Shown here: in pieces, positions 1-10,760 of the stretch
Numbering within the stretch: position 1 is the stretch's first letter
Layout of the letters: each line of letters starts with the position of its first letter
Origin: Symbiodinium natans
Lineage: Eukaryota; Sar; Dinophyceae; Suessiales; Symbiodiniaceae
Reading direction: 5' to 3'
NCBI GenBank assembly: GCA_905221605.1
Contig: CAJNDS010000307.1
Span: 2,501 to 64,500, forward strand
DNA: 62,000 nt
Made by a program: the position numbers and the translations under genes
The notes under the pieces: generated by a model
Seen by the model: only the letters and a program-made list of their open reading frames with translations
Database searches by the model: none
What the model was told of the DNA's origin: nothing

Positions 1-1390
1 ATTACACACACCCGCAGACAATGCGAGACTAGCCAAAGCAAGTTGACTGTCCGGTGTGTTCACCGCTGCTTGCGTCATGCTTCATGACAACTCCTTAGAT
101 TCGAAACTCCTTAGCATATCCTTTGCTGCAATGGCCTGGATGCGTTGCAAGGCTTGATCTGGCTGCCGCATCCAGGGCGTCCTTTTCAAACGAGACCGAA
201 TGCTCTTGGGGCGGGCAGCATGCGCAGAGCAAGTCAGCACCAATGTCACCCGGCACGACCCACGTTTGTGTTGGCTTGATGCGGCTATGGGCAGAGGATG
301 GCAGAGGTCTCTTCAGGTGCTCTCTTTCCCGAGGTACTGTACAGAGATGCCAGTCCTCTATCTGCCCAGGCTGATTGTAGAAGATCACAACCTGTATCCA
401 CGTGAGTTCAACCGGGGCTGCACAGCTCTGACATGCTTTGACAGTTCTGACGCAGGGCCGGTGTGCTCGCAAGCTGGCCGAGGATGGGCCATGTTGGATT
501 AGCCTAGAACTGTACAGCTCGAAAACCAGAATCGAACAGTCCACCAAAAAGAAAACGTTCATCAGAAGCAGCGGCGAAACGAAGGGAGTAACAGCACAAG
601 CCTGCATCCAAGGCACGGGAGCTAAGCGCATCAGCCCTCCATTGCCAGAGTCGCCTGTGCTGACTCTCAGTGACTCGTGTAGTATCGTGTGGTAATATGA
701 GGTAAGGTGAGATGTAGTGAGTGATATGAAGAAATCATAGTGGCATGAAAGATTGGATTCAGAGGGCTTAGGGTTTACTGGCTCAAGGTTGGTCTTAGAG
801 CTTCAGGGAAAGTGACAAGCCTGTGACAACTGCTTCCATCTCGAATGTTTGATCAGACTGCCGTGGGATCTGCTTGCAGGCAGGCTCGCTACTGCCAGGA
901 TTCACGTACTCTGGATCAATGGGAGCGTCAGGATGCAGTGCGATCAAGCTCTTGGCCTTATGCCAGTTCGCCCAAGAGCGGGGCAATCCGGGCATTGCTT
1001 ACACATTTATGAGGTGTGCACAAAACATGGCAAGAAGAGACGGGTCCTGATCCCTGCAACATCACAGATGTTCCACACGGTGCTGTTGTAGGTGCTCGGC
1101 AATATTGTATCCCAAGCCGAAGCTGGTGCGCTTCTTGCGTTCCAGATCAAGTCGCCAGGGGGTATTCATGGCCTGCTGGCAGTTTACACACTTCACGAGC
1201 GAGCAGATCTCTGTTACTTGTGACATTGCGTTAAAATCATACAAGTAGAGTCGTGTTTGAGCTCGCAGCTTCGTGAGGCGTTCTCTTGGCGTCGCTCGTC
1301 GTTTCAGCTCAGTGGCCATTTTGATTTTGGTCGTACTTGTGAAGCCCAGCCAAATCAGAGCAAACCTCTAAACCCTTGTGGCCCTTGTCT
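1..1390. other. No gene recognised
   Basis: Frames of 60-180 codons occur on both strands, but none has a recognisable motif, a coding-like residue pattern and a splice context together. No repeat stands out before the hexanucleotide array. I see nothing I can support here. Confidence 0.5.
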
Positions 1391-1913
1391 CTTCTCTGTC
1401 TCTGTCTCTGTCTCTGTCTCTGTCTCTGTCTCTGTCTCTGTCTCTGTCTCTGTCTCTGTCTCTGTCTCTGTCTCTGTCTCTGTCTCTGTCTCTGTCTCTG
1501 TCTCTGTCTCTGTCTCTGTCTCTGTCTCTGTCTCTGTCTCTCTCTGTCTCTGTCTCTGTCTCTGTCTCTGTCTCTGTCTCTGTCTCTGTCTCTGTCTCTG
1601 TCTCTGTCTCTGTCTCTGTCTCTGTCTCTGTCTCTGTCTCTGTCTCTGTCTCTGTCTCTGTCTCTGTCTCTGTCTCTGTCTCTGTCTCTGTCTCTGTCTC
1701 TGTCTCTGTCTCTGTCTCTGTCTCTGTCTCTGTCTCTGTCTCTGTCTCTGTCTCTGTCTCTGTCTCTGTCTCTCTCTGTCTCTGTCTCTGTCTCTGTCTC
1801 TGTCTCTGTCTCTGTCTCTGTCTCTGTCTCTGTCTCTGTCTCTGTCTCTGTCTCTGTCTCTGTCTCTGTCTCTGTCTCTGTCTCTGTCTCTGTCTCTGTC
1901 TCTGTCTCTGTCT
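1391..1913. repeat. (TCTCTG)n hexanucleotide microsatellite
   Basis: About 86 copies of a 6-bp unit run almost without error for 520 bp. Two slips, near 1540 and 1771, insert an extra TC and shift the phase. Because the period is a multiple of three and the unit has no stop in any phase, all six frames stay open and encode dipeptide repeats (Val-Ser, Leu-Cys, Leu-Ser; Arg-Asp, Arg-Gln, Glu-Thr on the other strand). These frames are not genes. Confidence 0.97.
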
Positions 1914-1914
1914 A

Positions 1915-1978
1915 TTCCTCTGCCTCTGCCCCTGCCCCTGCCCCTGCCCCTGCCCCTGCTCCTGCCCCTGCCCCTGGC
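1915..1978. repeat. (CCCCTG)n, a diverged continuation of the hexanucleotide array
   Basis: Directly after the TCTCTG array the unit changes to CCCCTG/CCTGCC and then to a CCGGCC-rich tail. The shared period of six suggests that this part grew from the same array by point changes that then spread. Confidence 0.85.
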
Positions 1979-2602
1979 CTGACCGGCCCCGGCCCCGGCC
2001 CCTGCCTCTGCTTCTCTCCCGTAATTAATGCGTAACGTGGTCCACTCTCCTAATAAGTGCCCGGAACTCTGGACAGCGCCCCTGTATAGATCTGTGAGTC
2101 GTGCCTTCCCCTTCCCATTCGAGCACAGAAATTTGGCCCTTTCTCTCTTTCTCTCACTCACTCTCTCTTGTCCTACGTCAGACCAGCCAGCCTCTGCATG
2201 CCAGCACCAAAATCCTTGGAAGGCGAGACAGAGGCGCAGATAAGAAACCGCAGCAAACGTTGACCCGTCCGAGCTTCTTTTTCTAAGGTCGCTCCCATCC
2301 AGATGGCCACATACGCAGAGCGAGTCAGCCAGACACAGCGCCTTGGAACAACAGGGAGCAACAATTGCCAAGGTCGAACGAAGAAATTTGTGCAGGGATA
2401 AACAAAACCCCTAAAGGTCCTACGAGCAGCCAAGTCATACAGTGCACCATGCGCGAGGTAGACTTGAGTAGACATTGCTGCATGGCGCCATGGAAGTGTC
2501 ATCTGTCCACTGCCCTGGCTTCAGGATACCTCGCTCAATCTCCTCGGCTGCTCGGACCAAGCAAGTCCACGCTGCTTGGTTGACTCGGGCTGCATGGTTC
2601 AT

Positions 2603-2962
2603 TTACATTAGGGCGGCAGGTGAAGGCGGTATTCTAAGGGGATGCGACTCCAGATGCCCTTGACATCCCATAACGGCCGTAACCCATCGCGTGCTCTTTG
2701 AGTGCCACCCCAAAAGAGCTTTTGCCCTGTGCCGAGCAGATTCCTGAAATTCCTGAGATACGATCCCTGAAAACTTCAAACTTGAAACCTGAATCGTCGT
2801 GGCCATGTTTCGTGCAAGCGGCTGTGGTGTTGGGATTGAGGCAGCTGAAGCTATCCTGAGTGCAGCAGGCGGCAGGCGGCCCCCAACGTTCCACACAAGA
2901 GATCTCCACACACGCAGTCGAGCGGCATGCTCCCAGCGGCTCTCGCCAGGCTCGTCTGTAAC
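2603..2962 (-). CDS. Unnamed gene, putative last exon
   Basis: This minus-strand frame of 120 codons (with stop) starts directly after a TTTGCAG acceptor at 2963-2965. It continues the upstream exon (3031-3453) in phase 0 across a 68-nt intron that begins GTGAGC at 3030. The joined protein reads FLEAL|VTDEPGESRWEHAARLR and then a less convincing tail, so the true exon may end earlier at a further donor. I do not recognise a domain. The splice join is seen in the sequence; the extent to 2603 is inferred. Confidence 0.5.
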   Translation of the reverse strand, partial: VTDEPGESRWEHAARLRVWRSLVWNVGGRLPPAALRIASAASIPTPQPLARNMATTIQVSSLKFSGIVSQEFQESARHRAKALLGWHSKSTRWVTAVMGCQGHLESHPLRIPPSPAALM

Positions 2963-3030
2963 CTGCAAAGCAACACAAGCACATCCCTTTAACCTACTCT
3001 CTGAATAAAAGCCTCTGGGTTTTTGCTCAC

Positions 3031-3453
3031 CAGTGCCTCAAGGAACTCCAAAGGGGCACCGACCTGAAACTGAATTGGCCAGCAAACGCCACTTGGAGTT
3101 CCCACAATCATGACTGCCACTGTACAGTTCTCTGTAGCTACTGCACAGAGTCTGCACGGTTGGTGCTGCGCAGTGGCCCAGTCCGCTACTGCCAGGCCCA
3201 CCAGTGCACCGGCCGCGCGCCGCGCTTGCTGAGGCGCCTCGGCGTCATGAGCCCAGTAGGCCACAGCGAAACCACGAGGCCGCCCAAAATGCGAGTATGA
3301 TACCCACAGACCCAACAAAAGCTCCCACAGGCAAAAGCTCCCACTGGCGCCGCTAGCTGCCGTTACGCCTGCATGGCCTACATTCATCTTGTCACGTTGC
3401 AGACAAGCCACATCTTGTTTAATCCAATCGGACGTCCGCTCCAGGAGCTCATC
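3031..3453 (-). CDS. Unnamed gene, long internal exon
   Basis: This frame of exactly 141 codons is open between a TTCTCAG acceptor (ending at 3454) and a GTGAGC donor (from 3030). It begins DELLERTSDWIKQDVACLQR. It contains a hydrophobic stretch (SFCLWELLLGLWVSY), an Ala-rich helix (ARRAAGALVGLAVADWATAQ) and ends GAPLEFLEAL. The Ala-rich part slightly recalls the start of ADP-ribosylglycohydrolases, but the catalytic Asp motifs are not seen, so I give no name. The open frame, the matching phases and both canonical sites make this one of the better exons in the left part of the window. Confidence 0.6.
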
Positions 3454-3915
3454 CTGAGAAGGCCCCCGCTGCTACACAACGAAGTTGCAGATCACCTCTG
3501 AATCATCCCAATCAATGCGTTGTGCACAGCTGGGGTCACTTTGTGCATCCAAGCTACTGGTACCTCAAGAAGCGGAAACGGTTTGGAGTTTTCAAAAGCT
3601 TCTCTCTGCACTGGCCTTGCTATACAACTTGTGCAGCCCTGTGTGGAAAGTCATGCTGACGCCGTGGGGAGCCGACGAAATTCTAAATTGTTGCCCGCGC
3701 TGCACTTGTGCTTAAAAGTCTGGCTTCTCACTTTCCAGGTTTGGTGCCTGGGGCCTTGACTGAAGGAAGTCAATCCTCACATTGCTGGCAAGCTGCCTTC
3801 TCCAGCAGAGACCAGTCCACGAGGCCAGAAGCCCTGCCTCCTGCAAGCGCCGGGGCGGCAAAGCAGACATCAAGGCTTTGAACAGAATCTTTTCTCCAAT
3901 CGTGTCTCTCGTTAC

Positions 3916-4017
3916 GCCTCGTGCAAGATCTCATCAGTCCTCGATCTTTGAGTTTTCGATTCACCTTGACCAGTGGGCTGTCACAGAGAAGCGGCATCAC
4001 CTCCTCGAGATGTCGCA
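3916..4017 (-). CDS. Unnamed gene, short internal exon
   Basis: A 102-nt segment lies between a GACCAG acceptor and a GTAACG donor. It reads RHLEEVMPLLCDSPLVKVNR, followed by a basic stretch (KLKDRGLMRSCTR). It may belong to the same gene as the exons at 2603-3453, but the phase does not join directly, so another exon would be needed between them. No domain is recognised. Confidence 0.45.
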
Positions 4018-5260
4018 CTGGTCACACAGCTTTTGTGGATTCAGCTCGCTGGTCCTTCAGCACATCAATCTTTCCTGTCTCCGCCGAGCACGCCATGGCT
4101 GTGCTGAGTACTGCTGGCTGAGTCTCTGATGCATGGCAAGTGCTGACTGCTGCATGCTCACTCTCTGCGCTGGCCTCTGTTAGGCAAGCAAAAGCATGTA
4201 CTAATGTACCAGAATCGAGCTAAGGGCTGAAAGCGCATCATGCACGTACACTGTTTACGAAAAAGACGCACTGAGATGTACTGAGCACTGCATTGCGAGG
4301 CGGGCTGCAGAGGTTTTCAGCTTCAAGCAACGAAACAAGCAGAGGCGCCACGTGCTGTTTGTAACGTGTAAGGTTGAGGGTCTCGTGCAGCGGGCAAGCT
4401 CAACATATAGGTAACCGCGGCATCTTACAAGCTCGAGGGGCTGTGGGACTTTCTGGGTGTAGGGTCTGGATTTTAGAAGGCAGAAGGTGGGAAGCACATC
4501 ACGGGGCCGTTCGGGTTTCGTGTGTTGATCTGATGTTCGGCACTGGCTGAGGTCAAAAACCCGCACAGACGGTTTCACACAGTTGTGATTACATCCCATA
4601 GAAAAGACTTCACCCCATATAAAAAGGGCAAGTCCTCACAACGAGCGACCAGCACGCATTCGGACAAAAGCGCCCGACTTTTTGACAGCCAGGGCCTTCA
4701 GAGCTCGGACTTCGTGCCCTTGGAAGCAGCGCTGCTTCCTTGTCATGCGCGGTGGCCCACTTTGGGAAGCCTCCGCCCTACGATCCGCCTGTCTCCGCGT
4801 ATCAAGATTTTTCAGGTTGAAAACTTCGGGGTGAGGTTTTGGGGGGGCTTAGGGCTGGAAAGCCGAACATTTCGGGCCCAAGGCTTCGGAGTGGATAGGT
4901 GAGCAGGGTGCAGGGTTTAAGGTTTGAGGAGGACAGACACAGGAGCTGGAATCAGGGCTCTGTGTGCCGCGGCTGTGCTTTAGCACTCAGGTTCTTGGCA
5001 TGGCATCGGGTTGCGGACTGGTTGCGGGCTCTAAGACTCGGCGGGTTGAATGCGTGAGGGGACGTTAGGACCTGAGGATCGACATAGGATGAAAGGGTAT
5101 GATTTCAAGATTGCAAAGATTTGTATGATGGGAGGGGCGTGGAATTCGCAGGGTGAAGAACAGATAAAAGGTTTAGGAGGCTTTGGGGCGGCAGGGACCA
5201 AGGCACACATCGTTGGAACCGAGGCACGTCTACTTTGAGTTTTGAGAAACCCTGAACGCT
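4018..5260. other. No firm gene; degenerate G/T-rich telomere-like motifs
   Basis: A minus-strand frame at 4255-4599 has a mildly protein-like C-terminal half but no usable splice context. From about 4830 on, the plus strand carries scattered words such as GGGCTTAGGG, GGGTTTAAGG and AGGTTTGAGG. They look like worn TTTAGGG repeats and recur up to about 6570. Confidence 0.4.
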
Positions 5261-5280
5261 GAGTTTAGCGTTGCAGGCTT

Positions 5281-5560
5281 GGGTGAAGCCCGAATGCCGC
5301 CTTTTGCTTGCGATGCTCCCCAAACCGGGGAAGGTTGTGGGAACACTTGTAATCCTTGCTGTAGGGATCCCCCACCCGAACACCACAGCTGTTTTCACTC
5401 AGGCCCCGACTAAGAAACTCCTCAATGACCGCCTGCGGCGCGTCAAGGCGGTCCCATGTGGTTTCGGGGTTACAATGCGTTTGTGAAAATTCAGGCACGC
5501 TTGTTCTTGGCTGGAAACTTGATCGCTTGTGGTCAGTTTGTGCTGCGGACGGTGCAAGGT
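5281..5560 (-). CDS. Candidate exon, unnamed
   Basis: The minus strand reads NPETTWDRLDAPQAVIEEFL followed by SRGLSENSCGVRVGDPYSKD, which looks like protein. A distant likeness to the frame at 8430-8470 (AAEVLEFIQGQS) suggests that this is one member of the local set of duplicated fragments. No clear splice sites were fixed. Confidence 0.3.
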
Positions 5561-5744
5561 TCAAGACCACAGCACGCGCCTCTTGGGGAGCCATTTTAAA
5601 GCAATACTGAGCAGCTGTTGGACTTTTCGGATGTTTTTTGGGGGCTCTCTTGGCTTGAAAGTGGCTGCTCTTGCACCTTTTGTACGCGGGGATAAAGCTT
5701 CTGCCCCGAGACCACTCATGAATTCAGACCCTTCTAGGCATCCT

Positions 5745-5840
5745 GGAAAAGGAAGGGGGGAGGGGGCCTTGAAGATGCCCCACAGGCCGATTTCCTCCTC
5801 CAAAGTGCGGATGGGGCCGCCAATGGTTCGCGGATCCACC
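5745..5840 (-). pseudogene. Fragment related to the 6941-7205 exon
   Basis: The minus strand reads GPIRTLEEEIGLWGIFKA. This matches APLKTLEEEVGLLGVAKA in the exon candidate at 6941-7205, and the DNA is also visibly alike (GGAGGAGGAAnTnGGCCT in both). An upstream KLRPVDP also pairs with LLRPLDS. The fragment is probably a decayed or partial copy; a live paralogous exon is not excluded. Confidence 0.45.
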
Positions 5841-5898
5841 GGCCTAAGCTTCCAAGGCCCTACACTGGGCACGTGCAATTTCAGTAAGAAATCCAACT

Positions 5899-5922
5899 TA
5901 CACACACACACACACACACACA
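5899..5922. repeat. (CA)n microsatellite
   Basis: About twelve CA units follow a CCAACTTA sequence. Similar (CA)n runs occur near 10938-10960 and 54393-54416. Confidence 0.95.
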
Positions 5923-6430
5923 CGCCAAAAAAACACAAAGTGCATCCTAAAGAGATAGGATGAGGTCGGGGTCGCGGGTGGAGCCATAAACGCTTCTAAG
6001 CCCTAAAGCCCAAAAACTTTCAAGCATCCTGTTTACCTTCGGGCCCGGGGCAACACCGCGGTCTCCGCCAGCTGCCGCTGCCTTTGGCTGACTAAACCCC
6101 AAACCCGAAAGTTCAGGGAATCGCTCTGACCAAGAGACGCTTCATCCGTTGGACTTGGCAGGGGCTGGAGGGGCAGGGGTTACGGCGTTTAGGGCGCCTA
6201 GAGGGGCTCAGGTGAAGGACTTGCGCTGACACGCTCAAGGGTCTTAGGGTTTAGGGCAGAACCATCACGGAGCGGCGCCGAAAAAGTCACTTCAAGCGAC
6301 AACCGCATCCGCAAAGAGGAGCCTCGTTTGAACCACAGCAAGTCAGCGTAGAACAACTCCAGCAAGCAACAGACTCAATCTTAATGTCCTCTCACCATCA
6401 CAGCTCTTCGTACTCTTCGTACCAAAGTTC

Positions 6431-6867
6431 TCCAAGAGCTGCTCGCTTGGAACTGCCTCTTACTAATCCCAACCCGCTTGGAAGCTTTGCGCCAGGACCG
6501 GAACAATTCAGCTTAGATTTGTCAGACAGAGGTTGGAGGGTCATAGGTTTTAGGGTGCGCGGGCGTTTATAGTGGCCGGGTTTAGGCTTTCAGCGGTTTA
6601 AGCTTGCAGGGATCGACGGAGCGACGGCTTCGTTTGCACTGAGCCCTGCACGTGGTGCCGCGCTTCCACAGGCCGTCCAGCAAACTTTGCAGCTGGACAC
6701 CTTGGGCGAGCTGCTTGGCGGGCGCTGCGGCTTGAGGTGGTTCATCGTGAGATCTGCCAGGCCTTTCGCAATCCGCTCGGGCATTGGATTTAGGACTTTG
6801 GAGGTAGCGGCTCTGGTGGAACTCAACACTCAAGGCATGCTTAGGGCGACCCGGCATCCAAAGGCCT
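6431..6867. repeat. Segmental duplication, copy 1
   Basis: This segment starts with CCAAGAGCTGCTCGC and ends with GGCATGCTTAGGGCGACCCG. It matches 7950-8377 along its length, with point changes and small indels. Both copies keep a minus-strand frame reading KVLNPMPE.IA.GLAD.TMN followed by HLKPQRP, with mostly conservative differences (S/P, R/L, K/R, L/V). An exon may therefore be included. Confidence 0.85.
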
Positions 6868-6940
6868 CAAACTGCTGCGTGCTCATGACTGGAGAAGATG
6901 AGGAGACCCCTGCAAACCACTCAAGCTGCTTACCTGCTAC

Positions 6941-7205
6941 AGTGCCACTTGAGAACCGCAGGGGGGTGGCATGCAGCGAGTCCGGCCTTGGCCACCCCGA
7001 GAAGGCCAACTTCCTCCTCCAGGGTCTTGAGAGGGGCTGCGCGCAGGGCGCGCAAGACTTCTGGATCCAGCTCGGAATCCAGCGGCCTCAGCAAAGTTGG
7101 CGCGAAGTATTTGGTCACAGCCCGCTGTGCCAGCAGCACCACCGCCAACAGAAGCAGCACTTTCTGATCGGAGCTCTTTCCGCACAGCAGCGCCAGCAAA
7201 CACTG
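6941..7205 (-). CDS. Candidate exon with a membrane helix
   Basis: The minus strand reads QCLLALLCGKSSDQKVLLLL, then AVVLLAQRAVTKYFAPTLLR, PLDSELDPEVLRALRAAPLK and TLEEEVGLLGVAKAG. It has one hydrophobic helix (VLLLLAVVLLAQRAV) followed by an acidic linker. GC content is higher than in the flanks. A TTTGTGCCAG acceptor lies near 7210 and a GCG|GTTCTC donor near 6955. The family is not recognised. A related fragment lies at 5745-5840, so the gene may belong to a local family. Confidence 0.5.
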
Positions 7206-7499
7206 GCACAAACAGTTTAGAACGACAGACGGCGAAACTTGGCTGGAGATATTTGCTCATGGCAACAGGCAACGCTGGCGGGGGCTCCTTGCTCAAAGTG
7301 GCAGCTGCAGCAGCATTCACTCATTAGTTCACCCATTCGTTCATGTCATTCACATTCCAATCCTGTCCAATGCCTTCCATTCCTTCCGTGCACTCACTGT
7401 TATCTTTCAACGTGTTCGCTGATTCCATTTCAGGTCACTCATTACTTCATCCCAGTAGTTCATGGGTGTAACTCCTTGCCTTCCTTTCGTTGGCGCATG

Positions 7500-7688
7500 C
7501 ATTCATGCAATCATGCATTCGCATAATTCATCCATTTATCCATCCATTCATTCCGTCTTTCAGTCTTCATTCATTCGTTCATTCATTCGTTCATTCATTC
7601 GTTCATTCTTTCGCTCATTCATTCGTTCATTCATTCGTTCATTCATTCATTTTCATCCATTCACTCACATTCATCCATTCATTCGTCG
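7500..7688. repeat. (ATTC)n with GTTC variants, tetranucleotide array
   Basis: CATTCATTCGTT-type units repeat for about 180 bp. Many units form a 12-bp higher-order period, which gives Ile-Arg-Ser-Phe or Phe-Val-His-Ser peptides when translated. The array is non-coding. Confidence 0.95.
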
Positions 7689-7949
7689 GCGTGCCCCACA
7701 GATCTGCAAGCACCCGAGTAATGGGTCTCGAGAAGTCAGCACGCGCCTCTCGGCCAGATCAGGCGGAACTCAGACAATGAATTGCTTCATAAAGTCCCGT
7801 AGGAGGCTGCCTCTTTCTCAAGCCAACGCTCAGGTATGCTCGGGGTTTTTGGCCTTGGGGCGCGATGGGTGCGAGAGGGTGAGGTCACCGGGAACTTATT
7901 CCACAGAAGAGTTGCGTGACGAGTAGCAGGCTGTTTGCTGTTGCTTGTT

Positions 7950-8377
7950 CCAAGAGCTGCTCGCTCGGAACACTACCCCAAGCCCAACCTGCTTGGAAGG
8001 CTTTGGGCCAGGACCGGAACCGTGCGGCTTAGATCTGTCAGACAGGGTTGAGAAAGGTCACAGGTGTAAATGTTAGGGTGATGGGCATTTAAAGTGGCCG
8101 CTTTCGGCAGTTTAAGCTTGCAGGGATCGACAGAGCGACGGCTCCGTTTCCACTGAGCCCTGCACGTGTTGCCGCGCTTCCAGAAGCTGTCCAGCAGCAG
8201 GCTTTGCAAATGCACGCCTTGGGCGAGGACTGCTGGGCGCTGCGGCTTGAGGTGGTTCATCGTGACATCTGCCAGGCCTCTTGCAATCAGCTCGGGCATT
8301 GGATTTAGGACTTTGGGTGTAGCGGCTCTGGTGGAACTCAACACTCAAGGCATGCTTAGGGCGACCCGGCATCCAAA
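7950..8377. repeat. Segmental duplication, copy 2
   Basis: This is the partner of 6431-6867, in the same orientation with about 1.1 kb between the copies. Beyond 8377 this copy goes straight to ACTACAGTGCC. Copy 1 has about 70 extra bases before the same ACAGTGCC word, which suggests an indel at the edge of the duplication. Confidence 0.85.
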
Positions 8378-8399
8378 CTACAGTGCCATAACAGCAATC

Positions 8400-10215
8400 C
8401 TGAAATGAGGCCGGTTTGAGTTGTCCAGCCGAGCTGCTCTGGCCCTGAATGAACTCGAGCACCTCAGCCGCGTTACTCTGATCAAGGCATCGCGTCCTTT
8501 GGGGGCTGCGGGCGGCTTCTTCCGGTAGGCAAGCAGCGCCTATCGAGATCAAGATCGCATGGCCTCAACCAGGAAACCGCCCCAAACTCCAAAGCATTCC
8601 GGCCCTGAGGCAAGGGCAGAGCCCCAAGAGCTTGACATCTCCTCCGCCTCAGGCTGAGTGCTTGAGGGTGCAGGGCTTTCGGACAGCGGGTGTGAAGCAG
8701 GGTCACAAGTCCAGGGACCTCGGTGTGTCCATGCCGTCGGTCGCACGGAGGCGATCAAACAATTGCGAAAGCTCTTTACGGCGAAATGGGCTCGAAATCA
8801 GGCACCCTCCGACGAGAATCAGGCCTCGCAGGCACACGGGTGCATTTGACAGGTGGAAAGCCTCACCCTGAACTCTACAACCCAAGTTCTGGAATGGTGT
8901 TGGCCTTCGCGGCGTTCATAGCGCTTGAAAGCAATTCTGCTTAAAGTAGGGTTGCAAGATGCTGGGCGTCCGGCTTGGCAGGGAACGTGGCAGGATGGAC
9001 ACGCGCGTGAACAACGCTGCCAAGCCAAAATGCCGGCGACGCACTCACGGAAGCCATCTGACGTGGAGGCACTGGTCGTGCACAGAACATGTGGAGATCC
9101 TGCGCGAATCAACGCTAGCATCCTAAGCCCTTCAGCCCTAGCCCTCCCGCATGACCCTTCACGTGTAAGCGCACATGCAGTTGCGAACAGATACTGACCC
9201 CGTCATTCCGTTACCTGCCAACCGATCCAAGCTGACTCATTTCGACCACTATGTACAGCGCACAGCGCCATAGTTCAGCGCTTGTGCAAATGTGTTAGTG
9301 CGCACTGGACCGCAAGTTCTGCAGGACCAGATGCAGAATCCAAAGCATTCGTTCATGGATGTTTGGTTGAGCAGACTTTGCCCTACGCCGATGGTGTCGG
9401 CGCGCATTCGATCACCCGAGAAGCCCCGTCACGATCACAGGCGATGGCCTGAGCACAGTGGCAGCTCAGATGAACCTGGTTCCCCAAAAACCAAAGTGAG
9501 AGTCCGTCTAAACTCGGCTCGTGGAGTCAGGGAAGCAAAAGATTCAATTATCCAGACCTGATCCCGTCGCTTTCCAGGGCATTATGCGTGTTACAAGCCG
9601 CTGGAATTCCCCCCTCACCCCTGCCTGACGCCTGCCTTTATCGGTGAGCCCTCGCCACTACCTAACGCCTCTACCAGCGCCCCCGCCCTTTATCGGCGAG
9701 CCCTACCCAACGAAGTTCCGCCGCCGAGCCGTGCGCCATCAATTTGTAGGTTCTTGGCCCTTGATGTCCCACCTTGACTAGTATCCTGCAATAGCCGAGA
9801 AGTCGACAGATGCTCATGTCGAGATGCTTGGCTGCAGAGGACGGCGGCCCAAATACCTGCATGCATGCACAATCGTGTACATCTGTACTTCGTCTGCTGG
9901 TACATGGTGCATGATGGACCTTGACATCATTGGATGATGCTTCGGTTGGTCCAGCTGCAAGTCCCCCCCCCAATTCCCCTCGCGCACCTGCTACGCCACC
10001 AAGGCCCAAAATCACAGGCTCCACGCCTAAGCGTAATTGGAGCTCATGGCCTCTCGGCAGAGACAGCGGCATGTGTGCTGATGCAGATGCCTTCAGCCTT
10101 ACTTCCAGGAACAGCGTTCACACTCTCAACATGCCTGGTCCACGCCAGAGAACTCTCGCTGCCTCGCGAGGGGCAAAGCAGGACAAATTGAAAAGAAAGT
10201 GTCAAGTCTCAGCAT
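8400..10215. other. No firm gene
   Basis: Several minus-strand frames (for example 8482-8706 and 9671-10072) are open, but without motifs or a convincing splice pair. The frame at 9690-9860 (PSSAAKHLDMSICRLLGYCR) is the best of them and remains a weak exon candidate. Confidence 0.4.
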
Positions 10216-10439
10216 CATTCAGCATCCATCAATGACCGACTTGCAACTCTGCTGCACAAATCTCAAGAATCGACAGAATGTACAAACGCTGTGTCCATGG
10301 GCATGGCTCCTGTGCCACAGCACCCGCCAAAGCCAAAACCAGAGGCCCCGCAGATCCTCGCAGCCGCGATCGGCGCAGAACGACCTGGGGACGCAAGACG
10401 GTTCCCGAAAACACGCCATGTCAATCATGAGCACTTCGT

Positions 10440-10760
10440 CCACAGGTGGCGGCTTCCTTTCTGGCAGAAACTGCATCGCTAAGACCGATGCCACGTACGG
10501 CACGGTGAGGAGCAAAATGGGAGAGCAACCCGCCGCGACAATCCACATGAGCTTCGACGCTGCACCTACGAAAGGTTGAGACATGCCAAGTGCGGAAGAC
10601 GCTGCGCAGCATTTGCTTCGACATGATATGTGAATAAATCTCCCGAAGAAGCTGCCTGCATCTTGCATCCCGGCGGAGATCAGCAGCAGTGCTGACTGGA
10701 GCATGGCTCCCATCTGTCGCGAATTTGTAGCGGGCCACGCGACTGTTGTTTTCTGGTCAG
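10440..10760 (-). CDS. Candidate exons of a membrane protein
   Basis: After a TTTCGTAG acceptor near 10576, the minus strand reads GAASKLMWIVAAGCSPILLL, then TVPYVASVLAMQFLPERKPP and PVDEVLMIDMA. This is a clear hydrophobic helix followed by a polar Pro-rich turn. Upstream, QMGAMLQSALLLISAGMQDA could be a second helix, but there another frame (DGSHAPVSTAADLRRDARCR) is also plausible. The protein family is unknown. Confidence 0.4.

Noticed and set aside
770-795. TACTGGCTCAAGG, recalling the end of the dinoflagellate spliced leader (TTTTGGCTCAAG)
   Set aside because: Only the last nine bases agree, and no more of the 22-nt leader is present, so a retroposed leader relic is not supported.
1257-2371. 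Long open frames of Val-Ser, Leu-Cys, Arg-Asp or Glu-Thr repeats
   Set aside because: They are translations of the TCTCTG microsatellite; all six frames are open for the same reason.
3160-3240. Likeness of RAAGALVGLAVAD to the start of ADP-ribosylglycohydrolases
   Set aside because: The motif is short, low in complexity and not followed by the Asp-rich metal site of that family.
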